Assembly (NCBI RefSeq): GCF_003606365.2
Contig: NZ_CP031933.2
Span: forward strand, 806,001 to 870,000
Origin: Companilactobacillus zhachilii
Lineage (GTDB): Bacteria; Bacillota; Bacilli; Lactobacillales; Lactobacillaceae
Direction of reading: 5' to 3'
Length of the DNA stretch: 64,000 bases
How positions within the stretch are numbered: position 1 is the stretch's first letter; each line of letters begins with the position of its first letter. The notes below the pieces were generated by a model, which made no database searches, had not been told where the DNA came from, and saw only the letters and a program-made list of their open reading frames with translations. The position numbers and the translations under genes were made by a program. Positions 55,331 to 64,000 of this stretch are shown one piece after another.

Positions 55331-58189
55331 ATGTTAAATGATAAGATTGTTATTCATGGAGCACGTGCTCATAATTTGAAAGATATCGACGTGACGATTC
55401 CCCGTGATAAATTAGTTGTTATGACTGGTTTATCCGGTTCAGGTAAGAGTTCGTTAGCTTTTGATACGCTTTACGCTGAAGGACAACGACGTTATGTGGA
55501 AAGTTTATCTTCTTATGCACGTCAATTTTTGGGACAAATGGATAAACCTGATGTCGATTCAATTGATGGATTGAGTCCGGCTATTTCGATTGACCAAAAG
55601 ACGACTTCAAAGAATCCCCGTTCAACTGTTGGTACAGTTACGGAAATCAACGATTATTTACGTTTGTTGTGGGCTAGAGTTGGAACACCAATTTGTCCTA
55701 ATGACGGTACGAAGATTACTAGTCAATCAGCCCAACAAATGGTTGATGCTATTTTAAAACTGGATGATGGTACGAAATTACAAATTTTGTCACCAGTCGT
55801 TCGTGCCAAGCGTGGTCAACATAAAAAAGCTTTGACGCAAATTAAGAAACAAGGTTATGTCAGAGTTCGTGTTGATGGCGAGACACGTGATATTGGTGAA
55901 GATATTGAGCTGGATAAGAATAAGAAACATGATATTGATGTTGTGGTTGACCGGATTGTAATCAATGATCATATCAAGTCACGTTTGTTTGATTCTGTCG
56001 AAGCAGCTTTACGTTTATCTGATGGTTATATGAATGTTGATGTCATTGGCCAAGATATGATGGTCTTTTCCGAAAAAAATGCTTGTCCACTATGTGGTTT
56101 TACTGTGGGTGAATTAGAACCTCGTTTATTCTCATTCAATGCTCCCTTTGGAGCTTGTGATAACTGTGATGGTTTAGGGATGAAGCTAGAGGTCGATATG
56201 GATCTTGTTATCCCTGATCCTAGTAAGACATTAGCTGAAGGAGCTATTATTCCTTGGAATCCAATAAGTTCACAATATTACCCTGAAATGTTAGCTCAAG
56301 CGGCTAAAGAATTTAAGATTGATATGAATACGCCATTCGAAAAATTGCCTCAAAAAGATCAAGATATTGTTTTGAATGGATCAGATGGTAAGACATTCCA
56401 TTTCCATTATGAAAATGATTTTGGTAGTGTCCGTGATGTTGACGTACCATTTGAAGGTGTTATTCCCAATATTAATCGTCGCTATCATGAAACTAACAGT
56501 GACTTTACTCGTGAAGTTATGCGTAAGTATATGACTGAATTGACATGTCCAGTTTGTCACGGAAAACGATTAAATCGTCAAGCATTGGCTGTGAAGATTA
56601 GTGGTAAAGATATTGCTGAAGTTTCTGATATGTCAATTAAGGATGAATTGCCATTCTTTAAGGCAATTACTTTGGGTGAACAAAATACTGTGATTGCTAA
56701 ACCTATTTTGAAAGAAGTTAAAGATCGATTGAGCTTTTTGATAAACGTAGGTTTGGAATACTTGTCACTATCACGTTCAGCCGGAACTTTATCGGGTGGT
56801 GAAGCTCAACGGATTCGTTTGGCAACGCAAATTGGGTCTAATTTATCTGGTGTTATGTATATTTTGGATGAACCTTCAATTGGGTTGCACCAACGAGATA
56901 ATGACCGTTTAATTAGTTCTTTGAAGAAAATGCGTGACCTTGGCAATACTTTGATTGTTGTTGAACATGATGAGGACACCATGCGTGCAGCCGATTATTT
57001 GATTGATGTTGGACCAGGTGCTGGTGAGGCTGGTGGTCAAATTGTAGCTGCTGGTACACCTGCAGAAGTTGAAAAGAATCCTAAGTCCTTGACTGGACAA
57101 TACTTAGCTGGTAAAAAGTTTGTCCCAGTGCCACTAGAACGTCGTAAGGGAAGTGGCGAAAATGTTGAAGTTTATGGAGCCGCTGAAAACAACTTGAAGA
57201 ATCTTAATGTGAAATTTCCATTAGGTAAGTTCACAGTTGTGACCGGAGTGTCCGGTTCTGGTAAATCAACGTTAGTTAACATGATTTTGAAGCGAGCATT
57301 AGCTCAAAAGATGAATCATAATTCTGAAAAGCCTGGTAAGTATAAGAAAATTACCGGTTACGAAAATTTGGAGAAGATGATTGCCATTGACCAAAGTCCA
57401 ATTGGACGTACGCCAAGAAGTAATCCAGCTACTTATACAGGTGTCTTTGATGATGTACGTGATCTTTTTGCTCAAACGAATGAGGCTAAGTTACGTGGTT
57501 ACAAGAAAGGTCGTTTCTCGTTTAATGTTAAAGGTGGTCGCTGTGAAAACTGTCACGGTGATGGGATCATTAAAATTGAGATGAATTTCTTGCCTGATGT
57601 TTATGTTCCTTGTGAAGTTTGTCATGGAACACGTTATAATTCAGAGACTTTGGAAGTTACTTACAAAGGTAAAAATATTGCGCAAGTCTTGGATATGAAA
57701 GTTAAAGAAGCACTCGATTTCTTCAGTAATATTCCAAAGATCAAACGTAAACTCCAAACAATCGTTGACGTTGGTTTAGGTTATGTTTCACTTGGACAAT
57801 CTGCTACTCAGTTATCTGGTGGTGAAGCTCAACGGATGAAGTTAGCTTCAGAGTTATATAAAAAATCTAATGGTAAAAATTTCTATATCTTGGATGAACC
57901 TACAACAGGGTTACATACCGATGATATTAAACGTCTATTAGAGGTCTTACAACGCTTAGTTGATGAAGGCAATACCGTTTTAGTAATTGAACATAACTTA
58001 GACGTTGTGAAGTCAGCTGACTGGTTGATTGATTTAGGCCCAGAAGGTGGCGAAGGCGGTGGTCAAATTGTTGGCACCGGTACACCTGAACAGATTGCTA
58101 AAATTAAAGAGAGTTATACTGGTCAATACTTGAAGCCAATTTTAGAGCGTGATACTAAACGTACTAAAGCAGTAGAAAAGAAAGCATAA
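55331..58189 (+). CDS. uvrA: Excinuclease ABC subunit A
   Basis: 952 residues. Two ABC modules: Walker [21 protein letters not shown] near 33 and [12 protein letters not shown] near 643, signatures [16 protein letters not shown] and [15 protein letters not shown]. Zinc modules CPLCGF/CDNC and CENCHG/CEVCHG lie in the insertion regions. It scans DNA for bulky lesions and loads UvrB. Complete and of normal length. Confidence 0.97.
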   Translation: MLNDKIVIHGARAHNLKDIDVTIPRDKLVVMTGLSGSGKSSLAFDTLYAEGQRRYVESLSSYARQFLGQMDKPDVDSIDGLSPAISIDQKTTSKNPRSTVGTVTEINDYLRLLWARVGTPICPNDGTKITSQSAQQMVDAILKLDDGTKLQILSPVVRAKRGQHKKALTQIKKQGYVRVRVDGETRDIGEDIELDKNKKHDIDVVVDRIVINDHIKSRLFDSVEAALRLSDGYMNVDVIGQDMMVFSEKNACPLCGFTVGELEPRLFSFNAPFGACDNCDGLGMKLEVDMDLVIPDPSKTLAEGAIIPWNPISSQYYPEMLAQAAKEFKIDMNTPFEKLPQKDQDIVLNGSDGKTFHFHYENDFGSVRDVDVPFEGVIPNINRRYHETNSDFTREVMRKYMTELTCPVCHGKRLNRQALAVKISGKDIAEVSDMSIKDELPFFKAITLGEQNTVIAKPILKEVKDRLSFLINVGLEYLSLSRSAGTLSGGEAQRIRLATQIGSNLSGVMYILDEPSIGLHQRDNDRLISSLKKMRDLGNTLIVVEHDEDTMRAADYLIDVGPGAGEAGGQIVAAGTPAEVEKNPKSLTGQYLAGKKFVPVPLERRKGSGENVEVYGAAENNLKNLNVKFPLGKFTVVTGVSGSGKSTLVNMILKRALAQKMNHNSEKPGKYKKITGYENLEKMIAIDQSPIGRTPRSNPATYTGVFDDVRDLFAQTNEAKLRGYKKGRFSFNVKGGRCENCHGDGIIKIEMNFLPDVYVPCEVCHGTRYNSETLEVTYKGKNIAQVLDMKVKEALDFFSNIPKIKRKLQTIVDVGLGYVSLGQSATQLSGGEAQRMKLASELYKKSNGKNFYILDEPTTGLHTDDIKRLLEVLQRLVDEGNTVLVIEHNLDVVKSADWLIDLGPEGGEGGGQIVGTGTPEQIAKIKESYTGQYLKPILERDTKRTKAVEKKA

Positions 58190-58197
58190 TAAAAATG

Positions 58198-58236
58198 AAA
58201 AAGGCAAAATCACAATTAAGTGGTTTTGCCTTTTTA
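58198..58236. terminator. Bidirectional terminator (uvrA / antiporter gene)
   Basis: AAAAGGCAAAATCAC / GTGGTTTTGCCTTTT, A-run and T-run on either side, between converging genes. Confidence 0.9.
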
Positions 58237-58241
58237 ATTTG

Positions 58242-60266
58242 TTATTCTTCATTTAACGATTGTAAATAAACTAATTGGTCAGTTGAAATTTGTTCATATA
58301 AGGCGCTTCCCAATTCAGGACTAAATTCTTTAGAAGCAATTTTTGATTGGATATAAGTATTTTCTTGTTGAAATGCCTCAATTAGGAGTTCATTTTGATC
58401 ATTTTCAAAGTTTTCATTCTCGTGGAAAGTACGTGTCAAACGGCGGTGACGCTCATCGTAAGCACGACGTGCCAAATTGATCTCACGACTTTTTTCCGTG
58501 TCATTGACGAGACTTTGATTTAAATAGCTGATTACTTTTTTATAAGGCTTTTGTTCAGTGACGGCCATTTGACGCCACATTTTCTTATTCCTAGCAATCA
58601 TTTCGGCCCGATTATCGGCTTGTTGATGCTTCATTTGGTGGAAAACTTTTCGCCGTCTTCTAGCTTCTTTACTGGGAGAAAACCGCTCTAGAATACCGAA
58701 TTTAACAATCAAGATAAATCTTTGCCAGGTATTTTGTTGATACTGAATAATCGTTCTACGAGCAACACGCATGTATAGATTAGCATTTAAAGGTGTTATT
58801 TCCTGATTATTTAGCATTTCTAAAATAGTCTGTTGTTCTAATTCAAAACAGTTATCAAAAATGATATTAAGCTTAGATTTATCAACATGGCCTTCAATAG
58901 TTCGTTGGCCGTCCAAGATATTAATGACCTGACTAGTGCTAGTGTTTTTTTTGTGTCTAGTTTGGATTGAAACAATTGCGTCGTCAACCATTTGTCCTTT
59001 GGCTTTAGCTAATTCCTCTTCAGAATATTTTGAAACTTGTTTTGGTAATAAGAAGGGCAAGGCCAATGTAGGTACAATCAAACTTGTTAAAATAACGACG
59101 GTGGCAACAAAGATAATGTCGGTTCGATACGGAAATGGTTGACCATTAAGTGTTAAGGGAAGTGAGAAGGCCATTGCTAAAGTTATAGTTCCGTGGACAC
59201 CACTGTATGCCATTATGATACTGTTAGCATGCTTTTCGTTACGGTCCCAGGCACGAATACGGGCAAAGTCCCAATTAGTCCAGAGATAACGTAATACCGT
59301 CATAATAAGATACAGCAATATACCGACACCTAATAATATGAAAACAGAACTAGTATTGTGTTTATGTAAGTTAATGATGACACTTGGGAGCGATAGTCCA
59401 AGTAATACAAAAACGATTCCGTTTAAGATACTTGAGACAACTTGCCAGGTACTATTCATAACGATTTGCAGCCGGGAACTAGTTAGACGCAAACGATTTT
59501 GCTGGATACCGTGGATCAAACCGGTTACGACAACCGCTAAAATTCCTGACACACCGATTGCTTCGGCCATTAAATAAACTACAAATGGTGTTAGTAAAGT
59601 GAAGGGCACCATAACCGAAGGAGTATCGACATGCATATTAATTAAACGCAATCGAATAGCAACGATTATTGCTCCCAGAACTCCTCCAACGATAATCCCA
59701 CCAAAGAAAACATAAATAAAATTACCAATACCGTCCATGACAGAAAATTGACCGGTCACAGCGGCTGCAATTGCTAAATTCAAAGCAACGATACCTGATG
59801 CATCGTTGAAGAGGGACTCATTTTCCAACGTCCCCATAACTTCTTTAGGAACAAGCATATTACTGGTGATTGAGCTAACAGCCACCGCATCAGTTGGGGT
59901 AATGATTGCTCCCAAGGCAAAGGTCAAAGCTAGCGGCATGCTAGGAATAATAAAATGTGTTGTGAATCCAACAATTAAAATAGAAATAATTGCTAATTCC
60001 ACTGATAGTGAAAAGGTGGTACCAAATTGATGAGTCAGTCGGGAGAGACTGGTATGCTGACCATCGTTGAACATCAAAACTGAAATAATAACCAAGAGGA
60101 ATACTTCGGGTTCAAGTTCAAAATGTTTATAGATTGGGATGAAAGATAGTACCAAACCAGCTGCGATTTGAATAAACGCAATTGGAATATTATTAACTTT
60201 CCATGAAATAATGTTGGCGACGACAACAGCCGCAATGAGCAAGAGTATGAGAAAAACAGTCTCCAT
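58242..60266 (-). CDS. CPA1-family Na+(K+)/H+ antiporter (NhaP/NhaK type)
   Basis: 674 residues, with GGAGG upstream. About 12 membrane segments in residues 1-405: FALGAIITPTDAVAVSSI near 107 and LFNDASGIVALNLA near 152 carry the acidic transport residues of CPA1 exchangers, and YSGVHGTITLAMAFSLPL is typical. The remaining ~265 residues form a long, charged, helical cytosolic tail, usual for the YjcE/NhaK group. It exchanges Na+ or K+ for H+. Convergent with uvrA. Confidence 0.93.
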   Translation of the reverse strand: METVFLILLLIAAVVVANIISWKVNNIPIAFIQIAAGLVLSFIPIYKHFELEPEVFLLVIISVLMFNDGQHTSLSRLTHQFGTTFSLSVELAIISILIVGFTTHFIIPSMPLALTFALGAIITPTDAVAVSSITSNMLVPKEVMGTLENESLFNDASGIVALNLAIAAAVTGQFSVMDGIGNFIYVFFGGIIVGGVLGAIIVAIRLRLINMHVDTPSVMVPFTLLTPFVVYLMAEAIGVSGILAVVVTGLIHGIQQNRLRLTSSRLQIVMNSTWQVVSSILNGIVFVLLGLSLPSVIINLHKHNTSSVFILLGVGILLYLIMTVLRYLWTNWDFARIRAWDRNEKHANSIIMAYSGVHGTITLAMAFSLPLTLNGQPFPYRTDIIFVATVVILTSLIVPTLALPFLLPKQVSKYSEEELAKAKGQMVDDAIVSIQTRHKKNTSTSQVINILDGQRTIEGHVDKSKLNIIFDNCFELEQQTILEMLNNQEITPLNANLYMRVARRTIIQYQQNTWQRFILIVKFGILERFSPSKEARRRRKVFHQMKHQQADNRAEMIARNKKMWRQMAVTEQKPYKKVISYLNQSLVNDTEKSREINLARRAYDERHRRLTRTFHENENFENDQNELLIEAFQQENTYIQSKIASKEFSPELGSALYEQISTDQLVYLQSLNEE

Positions 60267-60334
60267 TTTGTAAATCCTCCAATGTGATTTATTTTAGCGC
60301 AAAATGGAGATAAAAAATATAAATTAGTGGTGGT

Positions 60335-60511
60335 GCCGCCTCCAGGTGCAAGAAATTTAGGTCGCTATGGGGACCGACTGGAGCCAAGGTCTCCAGTCTC
60401 GATTTTGAACCTCGCAAAGTACGCGAGTTTCAAAACTCGTCCCGTGGTGTAAGCACTAAAGTGCTAACGCCACCTTCATAGCGACCTAAATTTCTTGTAC
60501 CTTCCGGCTAA
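60335..60511 (+). repeat. Cloverleaf repeat CL11 (best copy for reading the fold)
   Basis: Outer stem 60345-60369 with 60477-60501: 24 Watson-Crick pairs and one wobble. Inner helix GGGAC (60370-60374) with GTCCC (60439-60443) encloses two hairpins. P2 is GACTGGAG / CTCCAGTC at 60376-60398, and P3 at about 60402-60438. P4 (60444-60473) is GTGGTGTAAGCAC / GTGCTAACGCCAC. Ends GCCGCCTCCAGG and CCTTCCGGCTAA. It lies upstream of the antiporter gene. Confidence 0.93.
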
Positions 60512-60634
60512 GTTGTTGTTTTCATTGGATAATATAGTAGGAAAAATTTGATAATGGATAATAGGCTTTGTTACTTTCATGTTCTTGGTTATTTTAATAT
60601 AAGAACTTAGGAGATATGTTTATTAGATAATATA

Positions 60635-60813
60635 TTAGTCGGAAGAGTTGAGAAAAGTTAACTGGCTGTGGATGTGGCGTTATGGCTTTAGCCATTACAC
60701 CACCGGGCGTGTTTGAAGACTCGCGGTATTTGCGAGGCTTCAAACCGAGGACTGAGACCTTGGCTCAGTCCGGTCCGCATAGCTAGTTAACTTTTCTCAA
60801 CTCTGGAGTTAGC
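60635..60813 (-). repeat. Cloverleaf repeat CL12
   Basis: Opposite orientation to CL11, 123 bases away. Outer stem AGAGTTGAGAAAAGTTAACT pairs with AGTTAACTTTTCTCAACTCT exactly over 20 bp. P2 (minus strand) is GGACTGAG / CTCAGTCC around CCAAGGT. P4 is GTGGCGTTATGGC / GCCATTACACCAC. The 3' end CTGGAGTTAGC is degenerate. It ends 70 bases before rapZ. Confidence 0.92.
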
Positions 60814-60883
60814 AATCTAAAATACCTTTTACTGACACGCCCGGCATGTTGTGTTATGCTTATATTCGAATGTGAGGTGCAGT

Positions 60884-61798
60884 ATGGCAGAAGATATGCT
60901 TAGTTTAGTCATCGTTACTGGTATGAGTGGCGCTGGTAAGACTGTTGCAATGCAATCCTTTGAAGATTTAGGATATTTTTGTATTGATAACATGCCACCT
61001 AACTTGCTTCCAAAGTTCTGGGAGTTGGTTCATGAGTCTGGCAAAATTAAAAAGGTGGCGTTGGTTGTAGATATTAGATCACGCGCCTTTTATGATGAAA
61101 TTTTCTCTATGCTTTCAAAGGTAGATGAAGATGAACAAGAAAAACATCAAAAAGTTGATATGAAGATTCTCTTTTTGAATGCTTCTGATGAAGAACTAGT
61201 TTCTCGTTACAAAGAAACTCGTCGTAGTCATCCTTTGGCCATGGAAGGTCGTTTGCTTGATGGTATTCAAAAGGAAAGAGAGCTCTTATCTGAGATCAAG
61301 GGCCGGGCTTCAGTTGAAATAGATACAACTGATTTAACGCCACGTCAGCTTCGTGAAGAAATTTTTGATAATTTCCAAGAGAACTCTGTCGTTCCAACTT
61401 TCCATATTGAAGTTATGTCCTTTGGTTTTAAATATGGACTACCAATTGATGCGGATATTGTAATGGATGTTCGTTTCTTGAGAAATCCTTTTTATATCAA
61501 AGAATTAAAGACGCAAACAGGTATTGATAAACCAGTTTACGATTATGTGATGGATGATGCACAAACGCAAAACTTTTATAATAAATTTTATGATTTGATG
61601 AAAGATATTATTCCCGGTTATGAAAAAGAAGGGAAAACTAGTTTAACGATTGCAATTGGTTGTACAGGTGGACAACACCGCTCTGTAGCTATCGCCCAAC
61701 GACTTGGTACTGATTTGAAAGATAAGTACTATGTTGATATTACTCATCGTGACATGGAAAAATCGCAAAAGAAGGTAATTGAACATGGCAACAAATAG
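60884..61798 (+). CDS. rapZ: RNase adapter RapZ / YvcJ nucleotide-binding protein
   Basis: 304 residues from the ATG at 60884, with GTGAGGTG upstream (the longer frame to 60851 has no ribosome site). Walker A GMSGAGKT at 13-20, [21 protein letters not shown] and the C-terminal [16 protein letters not shown]. It binds nucleotides; in E. coli it guides RNase E to GlmZ RNA, while in Bacillus YvcJ affects competence and phosphorylation. rapZ-yvcK-whiA is a conserved Firmicutes operon. Confidence 0.95.
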   Translation: MAEDMLSLVIVTGMSGAGKTVAMQSFEDLGYFCIDNMPPNLLPKFWELVHESGKIKKVALVVDIRSRAFYDEIFSMLSKVDEDEQEKHQKVDMKILFLNASDEELVSRYKETRRSHPLAMEGRLLDGIQKERELLSEIKGRASVEIDTTDLTPRQLREEIFDNFQENSVVPTFHIEVMSFGFKYGLPIDADIVMDVRFLRNPFYIKELKTQTGIDKPVYDYVMDDAQTQNFYNKFYDLMKDIIPGYEKEGKTSLTIAIGCTGGQHRSVAIAQRLGTDLKDKYYVDITHRDMEKSQKKVIEHGNK

Positions 61799-62819
61799 GA
61801 TAGTTCGGGTTGTTAAAGGACGTCGTCCAAGAGTTGTAGTTATAGGTGGGGGTACTGGTTTACCAGTTGTATTAAACAGTTTAAGAAATATGGATGCTAA
61901 TATAACCGCAATTGTTACTGTTGCTGATGATGGGGGATCATCTGGTGTCATTCGTGATTATATTAACGTTGTCCCTCCTGGGGATATTCGAAATGTTTTA
62001 GCATCCTTATCAGATTTACCAAAGGTAGATTTAGATGTCTTCCAATATCGCTTTAAAACCAATGATGATTTCTTCTCAGGTCATGCGATTGGAAATCTAA
62101 TTATTGCTGCTTTAACGGAAATGTCACCTAATATTTTTGACGCCGTACAAGAACTATCTAAAATGATGCAAGTTGATGGTCACGTTTATCCAGCAAGTAA
62201 TACGAAGTTAACGTTGCATGCTGAATTTACTGATGGCACAAAATTGGCTGGAGAGCATGAAATTACTCATTCTGGTAAACATGTTAAGCGGGTTTGGGTC
62301 ACTGATTCAGACAATCCTGATGAGGAACCAAAGTCGGTTATTTCAGTCATTGCTTCCATTATGCAAGCAGATGTTGTTGTTTTAGGTCCTGGTAGTTTAT
62401 TTACCAGCATTTTGCCTAACTTGATGATCAGTGATATCGGTGAGGCAGTTAAACAAACTTCAGCAGAAGTCGTTTATATTTGTAATATCATGACACAGAT
62501 CGGTGAAACGGAAGGTTTTACTGATGCTGATCATGTCCGAGTTTTAAATCGTCATTTAGGCGGTAACTTTATTGATACCGTTTTGGTTAATACACGAAAA
62601 ATTCCTGAAGGTTATATGGATCATAAAAAATATGATGAATATGTCAATCAGGTCAAGACTGACTTTGTTGGTCTAAGAAATATGGGATGCAAAGTTATTC
62701 AAGATGACTTCTTATCACTCCATGATAAAGGTGCATTCCACGATGGAGAAAAGGTTGCTAAGGAAATAATTAATCTTTCCTTACAGTCAGGAAATAGAAA
62801 GAATGAGGTGAGACGGTAG
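61785..62819 (+). CDS. yvcK: YvcK/GlmR gluconeogenesis and wall-precursor factor
   Basis: 344 residues from the ATG at 61785, overlapping rapZ by 14 bases. [17 protein letters not shown] and [15 protein letters not shown] near the start are diagnostic of the CofD-like fold. [25 protein letters not shown] and [15 protein letters not shown] follow. In Bacillus it binds UDP-GlcNAc and stimulates GlmS, steering carbon to the wall on gluconeogenic substrates. It overlaps whiA by one base. Confidence 0.95.
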   Translation: MATNRIVRVVKGRRPRVVVIGGGTGLPVVLNSLRNMDANITAIVTVADDGGSSGVIRDYINVVPPGDIRNVLASLSDLPKVDLDVFQYRFKTNDDFFSGHAIGNLIIAALTEMSPNIFDAVQELSKMMQVDGHVYPASNTKLTLHAEFTDGTKLAGEHEITHSGKHVKRVWVTDSDNPDEEPKSVISVIASIMQADVVVLGPGSLFTSILPNLMISDIGEAVKQTSAEVVYICNIMTQIGETEGFTDADHVRVLNRHLGGNFIDTVLVNTRKIPEGYMDHKKYDEYVNQVKTDFVGLRNMGCKVIQDDFLSLHDKGAFHDGEKVAKEIINLSLQSGNRKNEVRR

Positions 62820-63748
62820 TGGTTTCTTACGCAAGTGAGGTCAAACAAGAACTCACAAAATTAGTGGTTCATCCTGAGCACGCACGAGTTGAATTATCAG
62901 CTTTGTTACGAATGAATGGCTCATTAAGCTTACAAAATCATCACTTCGTCTTAACCGCACAAACTGAGAACGCTGCAATTGCCAGAAGAATTTTTTCTTT
63001 GATCAAGCAAAAGTATGGTATGGAATCAGAATTACTTGTGCGTAAAAAGATGAAATTGAAAAAGAATAATCAATACTTGGTTCGTTTAAAGCATGATACG
63101 AATAAAGTTTTGACTGATTTAGATATTTTGGATGAATCTGGCTTGTCAATCAATACAGATGTACCCGAAGAAGTTTTAAATGAAGATCAACGGATGCGTT
63201 CATATCTGCGTGGAGCCTTTTTGGCTACTGGTAGTGTGAATAATCCGGAAACTTCACGTTACCATTTGGAAATTTATTCATTATACGAAACTCATAATGA
63301 GGGAATCGCTCAGATGATGAACTATTTTCATTTGAATGCCCGGACGACCAAACGTCGTAATGGCTACATTGTCTACTTGAAGGAAGCTGAAAAGATTGCT
63401 GATTTCTTGCAGTTGATTGGCGCTACTAATTCAATGTTGAAATTCGAAGATATCCGCATCGTCCGTGATATGAGAAACTCAGTTAACCGTCTAGTTAATT
63501 GCGAAAATGCTAATATCAATAAGACAGTGGCTGCGGCTGAACGTCAAATTGAAAATATTAAGCATTTGCAAGCAACGGTTGGCTTGGATTCACTTCCTGA
63601 TAAATTACGTGAAATTGCGGTTTTACGTTTGGAAAATCCTGAAGTTTCTTTGAAAGAATTAGGCGATATGGTTCCAAGTGGACCTATTTCTAAGTCTGGA
63701 ATCAATCACCGTTTAAGAAAATTGAATCAATTAGCTGAGGTAGGATAG
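62819..63748 (+). CDS. whiA: WhiA sporulation/division-type regulator
   Basis: 309 residues from a GTG, with GAGGTGAGACG upstream. The N-terminal LAGLIDADG-like domain ([22 protein letters not shown] [21 protein letters not shown]) lacks nuclease residues. The C-terminal helix-turn-helix is [28 protein letters not shown]. It binds DNA and affects cell division and chromosome segregation in Firmicutes. HP5 follows it, and a gene on the other strand lies where clpP is found in many relatives. Confidence 0.95.
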   Translation: MVSYASEVKQELTKLVVHPEHARVELSALLRMNGSLSLQNHHFVLTAQTENAAIARRIFSLIKQKYGMESELLVRKKMKLKKNNQYLVRLKHDTNKVLTDLDILDESGLSINTDVPEEVLNEDQRMRSYLRGAFLATGSVNNPETSRYHLEIYSLYETHNEGIAQMMNYFHLNARTTKRRNGYIVYLKEAEKIADFLQLIGATNSMLKFEDIRIVRDMRNSVNRLVNCENANINKTVAAAERQIENIKHLQATVGLDSLPDKLREIAVLRLENPEVSLKELGDMVPSGPISKSGINHRLRKLNQLAEVG

Positions 63749-63754
63749 TATCTC

Positions 63755-63873
63755 GGGCGCTGATAAAACATGTTCAGCTTTCGAGCATTAAGGCAAAAGG
63801 CACCAGTAATCCGATTTTGGATTGCTGGTGCCTTTTGTTTTAAGTGGAAAAAGCTATGTTTTGTCCCAAACTC
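63755..63873 (+). repeat. Hairpin repeat HP5 (terminator-like, after whiA)
   Basis: Copy in HP1 orientation. Inner stem AGGCACCAGTAATCC / GGATTGCTGGTGCCT. Outer arms GATAAAACATG and CTATGTTTTGTCCC. It lies between converging genes and may terminate both. Confidence 0.85.
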
Positions 63874-63880
63874 TTTTTTA

Positions 63881-64000
63881 CTATTGTCTAAAGTTTTGAA
63901 TTTTTGGTATTGATAACATAATTATTAATATTCCAAATAAAATAAATGAGAACCAAATTAATGGCCGATAAAGTGTCGGTTGAATCTGGGTAATATGATA
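63881..64000 (-). CDS. Membrane protein, C-terminal end (5' part outside window)
   Basis: Reading the minus strand from the window edge gives 39 residues and a TAG stop (complement of 63881-63883). The sequence has one clear membrane span (LIWFSFILFGILIIMLSI, about residues 14-31) and ends PKIQNFRQ. Too short to assign a family. It is convergent with whiA. Confidence 0.6.
   Translation of the reverse strand, partial: YHITQIQPTLYRPLIWFSFILFGILIIMLSIPKIQNFRQ

Noticed and set aside
60267..60883. Cloverleaf repeats as tRNA genes or tRNA-like sequences
   Set aside because: The fold has three hairpins and an acceptor-like stem, but lengths are wrong, and there is no anticodon arm, T-loop GTTC box or CCA end in the expected places.

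Overview
The window is a low-GC Gram-positive chromosome segment, most likely from the Lactobacillaceae. The gene order mecA-coiA-spxH-relQ-nadK-rlu-mgtE, the ftsK-M16-M16-SDR-rodZ-pgsA-recA-rny run, hpf-secA-prfB-phoPR-pst, hprK-lgt-trxB-pgcA and uvrBA...rapZ-yvcK-whiA is the core layout of lactobacilli. A Companilactobacillus-type species is my best guess, from memory of the family and not from a search. Apart from a Vat-like acetyltransferase and a pair of small immunity-like proteins near the left edge, the genes are housekeeping.

Layout. 1-3.8 kb: end of mecA, Vat-like acetyltransferase, a small membrane protein, two paralogous small proteins, coiA. 4-8.9 kb: spxH (minus), then relQ-nadK-rlu-mgtE. 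9-12.5 kb: cutC (broken), uppP and a lactonase, all minus. 12.5-24.7 kb: AI-2E-type permease, trmL, DUF1149, ftsK, two M16 proteins, SDR, rodZ, pgsA, stand-alone CinA C-domain, recA. 24.8-32.7 kb: rny, tagO-type transferase, HTH regulator, yvyE, comFA-comFC, hpf. 32.9-44.5 kb: secA, prfB with programmed frameshift, phoPR, pstSCAB1B2, phoU, PspC and YvlD-type proteins. 45-50 kb: hprK-lgt-trxB, small HTH, pgcA. 50.6-60.3 kb: phosphodiesterase-like protein, UMF1-type transporter, uvrBA, cation/proton antiporter. 60.9-63.7 kb: rapZ-yvcK-whiA. A membrane-protein gene runs off the right edge.

The most unusual content is between the genes. Twelve copies (CL1-CL12) of a roughly 175-bp imperfect palindrome lie in this window, about one per 5 kb and never inside a gene. 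Each has a long outer stem, an inner short helix enclosing two hairpins, and a third hairpin, so it can fold like a cloverleaf. The stem sequences differ completely between copies but stay complementary, while loops and ends are conserved. Two pairs of copies lie head-to-head about 125-140 bp apart. Two further families are present: five copies of a terminator-like hairpin (HP1-HP5) and a tandem pair of about 125-bp hairpins (TH-A, TH-B) touching the mgtE stop codon. Nearly every intergenic gap above about 290 bp is explained by one of these families. No transposase, CRISPR array, tRNA or rRNA gene was seen.

Regulation visible in the sequence includes LexA-type boxes before recA and uvrBA, the prfB frameshift site, and a hairpin leader before trmL.
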